A program made the position numbers and the translations under genes. This document shows positions 1 to 7,512 of a DNA stretch of 26,734 nucleotides, in pieces (the stretch's first letter is position 1; each line of letters begins with the position of its first letter). The DNA lies in the NCBI GenBank assembly GCA_024223125.1, contig JAAEOP010000115.1, positions 1 through 26,734 on the forward strand. The letters are read 5' to 3'. A model generated the notes under the pieces. The model did not search any database. It had not been told where the DNA came from and saw only the letters and a program-made list of their open reading frames with translations. This DNA is from Chloroflexota bacterium (GTDB taxonomy: Bacteria; Chloroflexota; Anaerolineae; Promineifilales; Promineifilaceae).

Positions 1-330
1 ACGGTCGTCGTCATTCTCAAGCGCCACATACCCCTGAACCGGCAGATGAATACCAACCTCTTCTTCTAATAAGGTGTGATATTGATCGTAGACTGCCAGA
101 TATTCAGTTAGTTCAGCGGCCGTTTCAAAAATAGACATCCGCTTGAGAGCCAGCCCCAGAAATGGTTCTTGCAATATTTCAAAAACTGTGCTGATTTCAC
201 CATATCCCAAAACACGACTGGGAACCTTATTCCTTTCCGGGTTTTGCGGATCCAGGTTACGTTCAAATGTTTGCAGCAGACGGCCGTCAATCTCTACGCC
301 AGTTACTGTTTTGGACACTAACGTTTTCAT
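1..330 (-). CDS. Partial protein with a kinase-like N-lobe, cut by the window edge
   Basis: This is an open frame of 110 codons from ATG at 330, running off the left edge with no stop. A good ribosome site, AGGGAGG, lies just upstream of the ATG. Residues 35-50 contain G-Y-G-E-I-S-T-V, resembling the glycine-rich nucleotide loop of protein-kinase-fold enzymes. About twelve residues later comes A-L-K-R, resembling the beta-3 lysine. The following helix (ETAAELTEYLAVYDQYHTLL) could be the C-helix with its glutamate. I infer a kinase-like phosphotransferase, but the catalytic lobe is outside the window, so it could also be an inactive homologue. It lies 100 bp downstream of the sugar symporter on the same strand and is probably the last visible gene of that operon. 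Confidence 0.6.
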   Translation of the reverse strand, partial: MKTLVSKTVTGVEIDGRLLQTFERNLDPQNPERNKVPSRVLGYGEISTVFEILQEPFLGLALKRMSIFETAAELTEYLAVYDQYHTLLEEEVGIHLPVQGYVALENDDDR

Positions 331-383
331 GCGTATTGCCTCCCTGAAAAGGGTCATGGATTTTAAGGGATCGTCTCTTGGCG

Positions 384-416
384 AGATTGGTTCAATCTTA
401 AAGATTGAACCAATCT
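384..416. repeat. 33-bp perfect palindrome, 16-bp arms, 1-bp centre
   Basis: The arm AGATTGGTTCAATCTT (384-399) is followed by one base and then its exact reverse complement (401-416). It sits in the gap between the symporter stop and the start of the kinase-like gene. No T-run follows on either strand, so it is not an obvious intrinsic terminator. It may be a REP-like element, a transcript-stabilising hairpin or an operator. The next gap in the same operon holds a palindrome of identical architecture and different sequence. Confidence 0.75.
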
Positions 417-430
417 AAAAATCCCGAAAA

Positions 431-1807
431 CTATCCTTTCCGGGCTGCCAATTCGGCCCGAATTTCGGCGTGGCGTTGGCGAGTGATGGGATATTTGTAG
501 ACGATAGGAAAACTGAGCAGCAAAATAACGGCCGGGACAAAACTAACAAATAAACGCAGCGCCAACTGCACTGCATCTGGCTGCACCGGAAACGCCTCCC
601 CAGGCACGGCATTGATATAACCGGCCCAGTCAAACACTAAATTGGAGATGGCTAATCCCAACGAAATGCCCAACTTTTGCAGGAAGACGAAGAAGCCGTA
701 ATAAACTCCTTCACGGCGTAGCCCCGTGTTCAATTCATCCACATCCACCACATCGGGCAGCATACTCCAGGGAATGAGGTAAGCGACACTGGCTCCCGCC
801 CCGGCCAAAATGGCCAGGATAATGAGCAAATTCATCTGTCCCGGCTGGATGAAAAACAAAACCAGTTCCACGGCAATCCAGAATGTAGCGCCGATAAAAT
901 AGACATGCCGTTTGCCGATGTGCTGGCTTACCTTTGTCCACACCAGTAGAAAGAGGAAAATGGATATTTGCAGCGCCATCGCCAGAACGATAAATTGATC
1001 TTCATTTCCCATCCAGTAGCGCACGTAAAGCAGCATATTGGCTTGTATAAATTGAATGGCTAACCAGGACATCAGGTAAATGGCTGTCACCATTACAAAC
1101 GGCCGATTACCAAACGCAATCCGAAATCCTTCAATGAACCCTGGCTCTTTTTCATCTTCATCTTTGACATAGGTTTCTTTGATGGACATGAAGGTGATGA
1201 AGTTGGTCACGATGATGACGAGTCCCATGACGGCCGCGCTGATAGCATATCCTGTTTGCACGGCGTCGGATGATCTGAGAATCGTGTCGTGAACGAACAG
1301 AGCTGTCATGCCGCCTAAAATAGAAAAGCTAAAACGGAAGGAATTGAGGCTGGTGCGTTCATCATATTCAGGGGCAATTTCGGGAGTGAGAGCGGCGTAG
1401 GGGACATTCACGGCCGTTAATGCTGTATCCAGCAGCACAGCCACCACCAGGTAGTAAAAGAACAACCCCACATCCCCCATATCCGGAACCTGCCATTGTA
1501 AAAACCAGGCCAGACCAAAAGGTACAGCGCCAAACAACAGCCACGGCCGTCGCCGGCCCCAACGTGTATTTGTCCTGTCCGTCAGGGCGCCAATAATAGG
1601 ATCATTGACGCTGTCCCAAATTTTAACAAGGAGGAAGATGAGAGCGGCCATTGACGGCCGTAACCCAGCCACATCCAACAAAAACGCATTCAAATAAAAG
1701 CCCGAAAGTGTCGCTACCAGCGCCGGTCCAACATCCCCCACACCATAAGCCATCTTACGCACAAAACTAAGCCTGGCTGGTTTTTGTGTCTCCTGGGCAA
1801 CTGTCAT
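431..1807 (-). CDS. GPH-family (MelB-like) sugar/cation symporter
   Basis: This is a 458-residue integral membrane protein, the usual length for the glycoside-pentoside-hexuronide:cation symporter branch of the MFS, with about twelve hydrophobic segments. The early KIWDSVNDPIIGALTDRT segment and the following RWGRRRPWLL loop are hallmarks of this family. The substrate is probably a glycoside or related sugar taken up with H+ or Na+, but the sequence does not say which. Two starts are possible. The first ATG (1813) is one base from the AAGGAGG site, whereas the second (1807) is seven bases away, so 1807 is chosen. The gene lies between a nitrilase-type gene upstream and a kinase-like gene downstream, all on the minus strand, probably as one operon. 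Confidence 0.9.
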   Translation of the reverse strand: MTVAQETQKPARLSFVRKMAYGVGDVGPALVATLSGFYLNAFLLDVAGLRPSMAALIFLLVKIWDSVNDPIIGALTDRTNTRWGRRRPWLLFGAVPFGLAWFLQWQVPDMGDVGLFFYYLVVAVLLDTALTAVNVPYAALTPEIAPEYDERTSLNSFRFSFSILGGMTALFVHDTILRSSDAVQTGYAISAAVMGLVIIVTNFITFMSIKETYVKDEDEKEPGFIEGFRIAFGNRPFVMVTAIYLMSWLAIQFIQANMLLYVRYWMGNEDQFIVLAMALQISIFLFLLVWTKVSQHIGKRHVYFIGATFWIAVELVLFFIQPGQMNLLIILAILAGAGASVAYLIPWSMLPDVVDVDELNTGLRREGVYYGFFVFLQKLGISLGLAISNLVFDWAGYINAVPGEAFPVQPDAVQLALRLFVSFVPAVILLLSFPIVYKYPITRQRHAEIRAELAARKG

Positions 1808-1814
1808 GATCATG

Positions 1815-1821
1815 CCTCCTT
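1815..1821 (-). promoter_or_regulatory. Ribosome binding site that decides the symporter start
   Basis: AAGGAGG on the minus strand is a near-perfect Shine-Dalgarno. Seven bases separate it from ATG 1807 and only one from ATG 1813, which favours the second methionine. Confidence 0.75.
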
Positions 1822-1834
1822 AGATCGAACTCCA

Positions 1835-1867
1835 AAGTCCCCGGCACTTTGAAAGTGCCGGGGACTT
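1835..1867. repeat. 33-bp perfect palindrome, 16-bp arms, 1-bp centre (REP-like)
   Basis: The arm AAGTCCCCGGCACTTT (1835-1850), one G, then its exact reverse complement (1852-1867). It fills the gap between the nitrilase stop and the symporter ribosome site. Short GTGCCGGGGACTT-type palindromes resemble REP sequences mobilised by RAYT (TnpA-REP) enzymes. That link is from general knowledge, and no such enzyme is in this window. Transcribed, it would form a very strong hairpin inside the operon mRNA. Confidence 0.8.
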
Positions 1868-1872
1868 CACTG

Positions 1873-2931
1873 TTATAACCACATATTCACTAACGCTGCT
1901 TTTTCTACATAGGGCGCTTCAAGTAGTTTGTTTCCATTCATTAAAATTGTCTGGCCGTTGCCGATTTGGTCCCAAAGACGGCCGTGAAAGAAAACATGCA
2001 TTCCTGCCGCCGCACCAGTTGTGTGCATTCGGCCGGCCAGCGCATATTTCAGCCACGCTTCCCGTTCTGTTAATTGGCCTGTGTCACGTCCGTCTACATC
2101 CGCAGGCACAAATTCAGTGGCATACCCTGGCCACGGTTCCTGCCAATGGCCCTGGTTATTGGGCACGGCAATCAACTGTACATCTTTTTCTGCCAGGGTT
2201 GCATAGGTAGCCGGATACCAGGAATCGGCGCATATGAGAACCCCCAACCGGCCGGCGGGTGTCTCGTAAACGGGTAAGTCGGTGGCGTCGGCGGCCGCCA
2301 GAAAGGAGATTTCTTTGGCGACCGGATACACTTTGCGGGTGATGTGGGGGTGGATACGACCGTCGCTGCCAAACACACAGGCAATATTTTGTAGACGGCC
2401 GTCGCTCACCACCAATTCACCATCTTCTATCTGCGGATGAGGCAGCACAATCGAACCGGCTACAATCGTCACCTGGTAATGGCGGGACAGTTGGGCAAAG
2501 GTTTCCTGGTAGATGCGGGACATCTTTTTTGCCTTCATGCGAAACAGGGTGTCAATGATTTTGTCGTCTCCCTTTGACCGGGGAAGGGTCAGCAAAAATC
2601 GGGGCAGGCAACGGCCGATTAGTCGTTTCATGCCGCTTTCCAATCTGTCTGCTTGAAGGATGCTCTCATGCTCGCCGGCAACAACCAGCCATGTGCCAAT
2701 GTATTCGGGGAAGATGACAACACTGTTCGGCCGCAGCCAGCCTTCCTGCTCGGCCGTGTCCAAATATCCATCCAGCCGGGCATAGAACTGTTTGGCCGAC
2801 GCATAATCGGACGCACCCATGTATGTCTGGACGCCTATCATATTCCCCCGCCCTAAATCCTGGCCATAGCTGTTGATCGCTTCAATAGAAAGGTCTGGGT
2901 TTGTGTCGTTTTCAGTGACGCTTATGCTCAT
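1873..2931 (-). CDS. Carbon-nitrogen hydrolase, nitrilase superfamily
   Basis: A 352-residue soluble enzyme of the nitrilase superfamily, which hydrolyses nitriles, amides or N-carbamoyl compounds. The Glu-Lys-Cys triad is visible: Glu76 in VIFPEYIGTW, Lys200 in TRKVYP and Cys234 in LICADSWYP. A second conserved segment, VPNNQGHW, follows the cysteine. The N-terminal 30 residues before the beta strand IGVQTY are an extension. The ATG at 2931 is preceded by AAGGAAAAG. It is probably the first gene of the minus-strand operon with the symporter. It is divergent from the SARP-like regulator, which suggests control from the shared upstream region. Which branch (amidase, carbamoylase, nitrilase) it belongs to cannot be decided from motifs alone. 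Confidence 0.9.
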   Translation of the reverse strand: MSISVTENDTNPDLSIEAINSYGQDLGRGNMIGVQTYMGASDYASAKQFYARLDGYLDTAEQEGWLRPNSVVIFPEYIGTWLVVAGEHESILQADRLESGMKRLIGRCLPRFLLTLPRSKGDDKIIDTLFRMKAKKMSRIYQETFAQLSRHYQVTIVAGSIVLPHPQIEDGELVVSDGRLQNIACVFGSDGRIHPHITRKVYPVAKEISFLAAADATDLPVYETPAGRLGVLICADSWYPATYATLAEKDVQLIAVPNNQGHWQEPWPGYATEFVPADVDGRDTGQLTEREAWLKYALAGRMHTTGAAAGMHVFFHGRLWDQIGNGQTILMNGNKLLEAPYVEKAALVNMWL

Positions 2932-2978
2932 GATCTTTTCCTTATATCGAATTCATGTCCCATCATATAAAATGAGAT

Positions 2979-3027
2979 GCTAAAGGGAAAGAAGATAACG
3001 CTTAAATTCACTCGGTGTTCGCTTGAA
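2979..3027 (+). promoter_or_regulatory. Candidate operator: GCTTAAA-type repeats in 21-bp phase
   Basis: GCTTAAA at 3000 and GCTTGAA at 3021 are exactly two helical turns apart, with a degenerate unit, GCTAAAG, at 2979. The segment ACGCTTAAATTCACTC (2998-3013) matches 22284-22299 at 15 of 16 positions, and both sites continue with CGCTT(A/G)AA. The site lies 48-96 bp upstream of the nitrilase ATG and about 180 bp upstream of the regulator GTG. Regulators with a SARP-type DNA-binding domain are known to bind phased direct repeats, so autoregulation is a reasonable inference. Confidence 0.45.
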
Positions 3028-3125
3028 CGGGGTAATCAGGTTACATGACCGTCGGCGGCAACGGCAACCTGACGAATATTTTAAGAAAGGGTATGATTGA
3101 TAGCGACATTCACTTAAGATCATAA

Positions 3126-3165
3126 GACAAAATTCTGTTTTGTCCAGCAAGACATCATCTTGTCC
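3126..3165. promoter_or_regulatory. Dyad GACAAAA/TTTTGTC and TTGTCC direct repeat
   Basis: GACAAAA (3126-3132) and TTTTGTC (3138-3144) form a 7-bp dyad around five bases. TTGTCC recurs at 3140 and 3160, 20 bp apart on the same face of the helix. The proximal copy could serve as a -35 element for the regulator gene. This is a pattern-level suggestion only. Confidence 0.3.
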
Positions 3166-3203
3166 TTAGATTTTTTTATTCATATCAACAGGTTTGCAAA
3201 CCC

Positions 3204-6200
3204 GTGTCCCTACGTATTCACCTATTATCGGCATTAACTGTTACGGGCGAAAACGGCCGTTCCATAGATATTGGGTCGCCGACAGCGCGCTCTTTGTTTG
3301 CTTACCTGGTTCTCAACCACCGCCATTCAATTGACCGTCGCCGTTTAGCGTTTCTCTTTTGGCCACGGGGTAGCGAGCAAGCTGCCCGGCGCAATTTGCG
3401 CCAATATTTGCACCGTATCCGCCAATCGCTGGAAGTTGTAGACCCTGACGGCCGTCTCCTTTCTACACAAGGCCATCATATCCGTTTTGTACCGCCGCCA
3501 AATTGGTCATTAGATGTAGCTGAATTTGAAGCGGTCTGTACGTCGCCCGATGAAGATTTTCCTCAGGCCGTGCAACTATATACTGGCGATTTACTTGAAG
3601 ATTTATATGATGATTGGGTTATGGAGGAGCGCGAACGCCTGGCTCGTCTCTACCGACAAACATTGCTAAAACTGATAGACCAACATGAAACAGTCCGAAA
3701 ATATGAAGAAGCCCTCCCTTATGCGCGTACCTACCTGGCCGCCGAACCTTTGTTGGAAAACGCTTACTTACGTTTGATGCGTCTTTACTACGCAGCCGGG
3801 GATCGCGCCCGTTTGAGCCAGACTTACCAACAACTCGGCCAGATGCTTGAGCAAGAATTAGGAGTTTCCCCTCTGCCGGAAACAGAGGCTGTTTATGAAG
3901 CAATGTTAGCTGGCAATTATCCGCTACAAAATACACAATCACTGTCCCCCGGATTCGCCATATCGTCTAGCCCCAAAAAACCGACCGCACCCGTTGTACA
4001 ATCAGTGTCCCCTTTTGTAGGACGGGAAACAGAAATGCAATGGTTAGATAAAGGATTCACGGCCGTTACCCAATCCACCGGCAGAGCTTGCTTTTTACTG
4101 GGAGAATCCGGAGTAGGCAAATCGAGACTCCTAGATGAATGGGTACAACAATTCAACCAACCAGCCTACATTTTTCGAGGGCGCGGTCACGAATTTGAAG
4201 CCATGATTCCATATAGTCCCATCGCCCACGCCTTGCGTGAAGCAGATCAAACTTCATTGCCCTGGGACTACTTTCAGCCACCGCCGCCCTGGCTTGGTTC
4301 CTTAATTCCCTTGCTGCCCAATCTACAAACCCATTTTCCAGGGCATACATTTGCCAACCAACATCATGTCATCGAAGGTATGGGTAATTTCCTGCTTACA
4401 TTGGCCCAGCGCCAGCCTGTCATCCTCATCATGGACAATTTACATTGGGTTGATATGCCTACCTGGAACTTTCTGGGTTATCTGGCTCAACATGCAGTCC
4501 ACGCCCAACTTTTAATCATTGCGGCGGCTCGGCCTGAAGATATTCCGCTCGATAGGCAGCGTCTCATTCGTAAAATGGAACGTAAGCAGTGGCAGATACG
4601 CCATTTACAGCGCCTGACACGCATAGAAACTGAAGAACTTGTGCGCCAACTTATGCCTGGCGGAGCAATTGATCCTGTTTTTGTACGCCGTATCTTTGAA
4701 GAAACAGAAGGCAATCCCTTCTTTATTATTGAAACGATTCGGGCTGTGCGCGAAGCGGGTGGCGATTGGACAGACAGCGTACCCACAGACGCGGCCGGAC
4801 AGCGCCCTCAATTTGCCATCCCCTTGCAAGTACAAGCAGTTATTGAATCGCGCCTGGATAAATTGGACGAAAAGAGTAATTCGGCTTTAGGTGTAGCGGC
4901 CGCTATCGGCCGTGCTTTTACATTTGAATTATTACAAGAAGTCAGCCAATTAGCTCCCCAAGAATTGTTAGATGCTTTAGATGTCTGGCTGGCGCGGGGA
5001 ATTGTGAGCGAAACACGCGAGGGTTATGATTTTACCCACGAAAAACTGAGCCAGGTTGCTTACCAACGCCTTAGCCGAGCGCGTCGCCAATGGATGCACC
5101 GGCAAATTGCCGATTATCTGGCTGTCCATCAGATTGAAGTGGACCCGGCACAGATGGCCCATCATTATTATCGCAGCACAAAACCGGAGAAGGCATTGTC
5201 TTATTTGGCTCTGGCCGGGCAACGCGCCTTGCGGGTGCGCTCTTATGATGAGGCTCGTGAGTTTGGTTTACAGGCCATTGGTTTACTCGGCCGTTTTCCA
5301 GGCGTGACTAAAACCAGCCGACAAGAACGCATTGACCTGAATTTACAATTGGCCCGAGCCTATGCGTTTACCGGCCAGCTTAAGAAAGCGACGCAGTTGC
5401 TGCAAGAAACGGAGCGCATGGCAGAGATGTCTGACGATGCCGGGCGGATGGCCCAGATTTTTTACCAGTCGGCGCAGTTATTTTGGCTGCAAAGCCGACC
5501 GCAAATGGCTAATGATTATGCCCGCCGGCTGCTGCGCCATGCCGAGGAGATTGATGAAAGCGAACTGCGAATGGCGGCCTTACGCATGTTGGGGCGCACC
5601 AATATTGTTCTAAGCCAATATGATGACGCTATTGCCTTTTTGCTGCGTTATATTGATATTGCTGAACAGGAAATTGCCCCCCCAGATTTACCTGTGGTTT
5701 TGGGGTATTTGGGGGTGTCGTATGCGCGTGTGGGATCGTGGCAGCGGGCGATTGACGCCGCTCAACGCGGTTTAGACCTGGCCCCGCCGGATATGCCGGG
5801 GTCTATGCACGTGGTAGCGCGGATGCAGTTGGCTTTTGTGTATGCAGATTTGCGGGAATGGGAACAAGGGCAACAGATTGCGGCGCCGATAATGAATCTA
5901 CCGCAGCAGGTGGGGATGTCGCCTCATTTGTTTATGCTGCGGGCTGTCTACGGCCGTTGTCAGGCCCATTTGCAAGAAAACCCCCAACAAGGCGTTGCCG
6001 AGATACAAGCAGCTTTACAATGGTCAGATGAAGTGGGCTACCGGGTCATGGGGCATGTGGTGCAGTTGTATCTGGCCCAGGCCCAATTTTTTGCGGGTGA
6101 TTATGATGTGGCCAGGCACACGGCCGTGCAAGCAATGCAATTAGCCCAAGCCAGCGGCGACCTATGGGCCGAAGCCGTAGCAGTACGCACAAGGGCCGAA

Positions 6201-6521
6201 ATTAGTATGCGGCAGACTCTACCTGATTGGCTGCAAACTGAGAGCGACCTCATTCATGCCCGGGATATTTTGCGTGATATACGCGCCCGTCCCGATCTGG
6301 CCCGCACTTATCTAACCATGCGCCGGCTTTATGATCGCGCCGGACAAATTGCCTGGGCTGTAGACTGCCATTTCCGGGCGACGACGATTTTTGAAGAACT
6401 GGGTATGGGCATGGAAAAACGGGAAGCGCAAGGACATGCGGCTCGTGATCGTACTGGCGCTGTGGTGATACCGGAGATGGCTTTACGGGGACCAAATCTG
6501 GCTGAAGCAAATTTAGATTGA
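3204..6521 (+). CDS. SARP/AfsR-like transcriptional regulator with AAA ATPase and TPR domains
   Basis: A 1105-residue cytoplasmic regulator. Residues 1-95 form an OmpR-type winged helix (RSLFAYLVLNHRHSIDRRRL, then ARRNLRQYLHRIRQSL). Residues 100-235 are a bacterial transcriptional activator (BTAD) helical domain. After a linker, residues 270-460 are an AAA/STAND-type ATPase that begins FVGRE, with Walker A GESGVGKS (300-307) and Walker B VILIMDNLHW (406-415). The rest is helical with TPR-like repeats to the C-terminus. Such SARP-LAL proteins usually act as ATP-gated activators responding to an inducer or partner. The GTG start lacks a strong ribosome site, but the conserved domain begins immediately after it, so no later start fits. 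The phased repeats upstream are a candidate binding site. Possible targets are the divergent nitrilase operon and the 22.3-kb locus. Confidence 0.9.
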   Translation: MSLRIHLLSALTVTGENGRSIDIGSPTARSLFAYLVLNHRHSIDRRRLAFLFWPRGSEQAARRNLRQYLHRIRQSLEVVDPDGRLLSTQGHHIRFVPPPNWSLDVAEFEAVCTSPDEDFPQAVQLYTGDLLEDLYDDWVMEERERLARLYRQTLLKLIDQHETVRKYEEALPYARTYLAAEPLLENAYLRLMRLYYAAGDRARLSQTYQQLGQMLEQELGVSPLPETEAVYEAMLAGNYPLQNTQSLSPGFAISSSPKKPTAPVVQSVSPFVGRETEMQWLDKGFTAVTQSTGRACFLLGESGVGKSRLLDEWVQQFNQPAYIFRGRGHEFEAMIPYSPIAHALREADQTSLPWDYFQPPPPWLGSLIPLLPNLQTHFPGHTFANQHHVIEGMGNFLLTLAQRQPVILIMDNLHWVDMPTWNFLGYLAQHAVHAQLLIIAAARPEDIPLDRQRLIRKMERKQWQIRHLQRLTRIETEELVRQLMPGGAIDPVFVRRIFEETEGNPFFIIETIRAVREAGGDWTDSVPTDAAGQRPQFAIPLQVQAVIESRLDKLDEKSNSALGVAAAIGRAFTFELLQEVSQLAPQELLDALDVWLARGIVSETREGYDFTHEKLSQVAYQRLSRARRQWMHRQIADYLAVHQIEVDPAQMAHHYYRSTKPEKALSYLALAGQRALRVRSYDEAREFGLQAIGLLGRFPGVTKTSRQERIDLNLQLARAYAFTGQLKKATQLLQETERMAEMSDDAGRMAQIFYQSAQLFWLQSRPQMANDYARRLLRHAEEIDESELRMAALRMLGRTNIVLSQYDDAIAFLLRYIDIAEQEIAPPDLPVVLGYLGVSYARVGSWQRAIDAAQRGLDLAPPDMPGSMHVVARMQLAFVYADLREWEQGQQIAAPIMNLPQQVGMSPHLFMLRAVYGRCQAHLQENPQQGVAEIQAALQWSDEVGYRVMGHVVQLYLAQAQFFAGDYDVARHTAVQAMQLAQASGDLWAEAVAVRTRAEISMRQTLPDWLQTESDLIHARDILRDIRARPDLARTYLTMRRLYDRAGQIAWAVDCHFRATTIFEELGMGMEKREAQGHAARDRTGAVVIPEMALRGPNLAEANLD

Positions 6522-6540
6522 AATTGATGGCCGCCAGCCA

Positions 6541-6594
6541 TTAACGACCATGTTAACGGTTTTATAGACAACTTGTTAACGCCCCTACTATAAA
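6541..6594 (+). promoter_or_regulatory. Candidate promoter with TTAACG repeats for the liv operon
   Basis: TAGACA (6565) and TATAAA (6589) are separated by 18 bp, each matching the sigma-70 consensus at five of six positions. TTAACG occurs at 6541, 6553 and 6576, so one copy lies in the promoter spacer and two lie just upstream. That layout would suit a repressor or activator operator. The ribosome site GGAGG follows just before ATG 6640. Confidence 0.4.
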
Positions 6595-6639
6595 CTCCCC
6601 TCCATTGGATACAACTCATATTTTTTCCTGGAGGAAAAG

Positions 6640-7473
6640 ATGCCTCGCGGATTTTCGCACATTCTTAACAGCAGCAATCTCGAACCAGGTGCATTGCAGC
6701 TAGAAATTGACGCTATTTCTCTGGCTTTTGGCGGGGTCAGGGCATTACTCAATGTCAGTATGCAAGTACACCAGAGTAAAATAACAGCCATCATTGGCCC
6801 CAATGGCGCTGGTAAGACCAGTTTGCTCAACTGCATTAGCGGTCTCTACCATCCCCAAGAAGGCACAATCAAATTTCACAACGACACAGTTCATGAACTA
6901 ACCAAAATGAAGCCCCACAAAATTGCCAAATTAGGTATTGCCCGATCCTTCCAAAATATTGAGTTATTCAAGCACATGACCGTGCTAGATAACCTCATGT
7001 TGGGGCGGCATAATCATCTCAAGTCTGGCATCTTTTCGGGTGGTCTTTATTGGGGTAAAACCCAAAAAGAGGAAGTGGAAAATCGTTTCTTTCTGGAAGA
7101 CATTATTGATCTACTGGAAATTGAGGCTATCCGTAAACAGGCGGTGGGGACGTTAGCTTATGGCTTACAAAAGCGCGTCGAATTAGGCCGCGCCCTGGCA
7201 ATGCAGCCCAGCATGTTAATTTTGGATGAGCCAATGGCTGGCATGAATGCCGAAGAAAAAGAAGATATGGCTCGCTTCGTTCTGGATATCAATGAAGAAC
7301 ACGGCGTTAGCATCATCATCATTGAACATGATATGGGTGTTGTCATGGACATTTCAGATCATGTTGTTGTGCTGGACTTTGGCGCAAAAATTGGTGATGG
7401 AACCCCAGATGAAGTACAGCGTAACCCGGATGTGGTCAGAGCTTATTTGGGTGAAGATCATGCGGTATTGTAA
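6640..7473 (+). CDS. livG: LivG-type ABC transporter ATPase
   Basis: One of two ATPases energising a HAAT-family (branched-chain amino acid type) importer. It is 277 residues, about 20 longer at the N-terminus than usual. Walker A GPNGAGKT is at 53-60, the Q-loop glutamine near 105, a LivG-style signature AYGLQKRVEL at 173-182, Walker B LILDEP at 193-198 and the H-loop histidine at 230 (IIEHDM). The start has an excellent ribosome site (GGAGGAAAAG). It is the first gene of the cluster and is followed after 39 bp by the acyl-CoA synthetase gene. The symbol denotes the family role. The real ligand is probably a carboxylic acid rather than leucine, given the CoA ligase within the operon. Confidence 0.92.
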   Translation: MPRGFSHILNSSNLEPGALQLEIDAISLAFGGVRALLNVSMQVHQSKITAIIGPNGAGKTSLLNCISGLYHPQEGTIKFHNDTVHELTKMKPHKIAKLGIARSFQNIELFKHMTVLDNLMLGRHNHLKSGIFSGGLYWGKTQKEEVENRFFLEDIIDLLEIEAIRKQAVGTLAYGLQKRVELGRALAMQPSMLILDEPMAGMNAEEKEDMARFVLDINEEHGVSIIIIEHDMGVVMDISDHVVVLDFGAKIGDGTPDEVQRNPDVVRAYLGEDHAVL

Positions 7474-7512
7474 CGAGTTCGTGGGTATTCCGCGTTAGGA
7501 TTTATAATAAAA

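Larger units (their letters stand above)
2932..3203. promoter_or_regulatory. Divergent control region between nitrilase and SARP-like regulator
   Basis: These 272 bp hold no convincing gene. They contain GCTTAAA (3000) and GCTTGAA (3021) exactly 21 bp apart, a weaker third unit at 2979, a GACAAAA/TTTTGTC dyad at 3126-3144, and TTGTCC twice, 20 bp apart (3140 and 3160). A tentative plus-strand promoter pairs TTGTCC at 3160 with TATCAA at 3183, which would leave only a very short leader before the GTG at 3204. Confidence 0.5.

Noticed and set aside
1808..1813. Upstream ATG for the symporter
   Set aside because: It lies one base from the Shine-Dalgarno, too close for initiation. The ATG at 1807 is correctly spaced.
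3045..3125. A 26-codon plus-strand frame upstream of the regulator
   Set aside because: It has no ribosome site and no recognisable features. It could only be relevant as an upstream leader if transcription starts near 3054.
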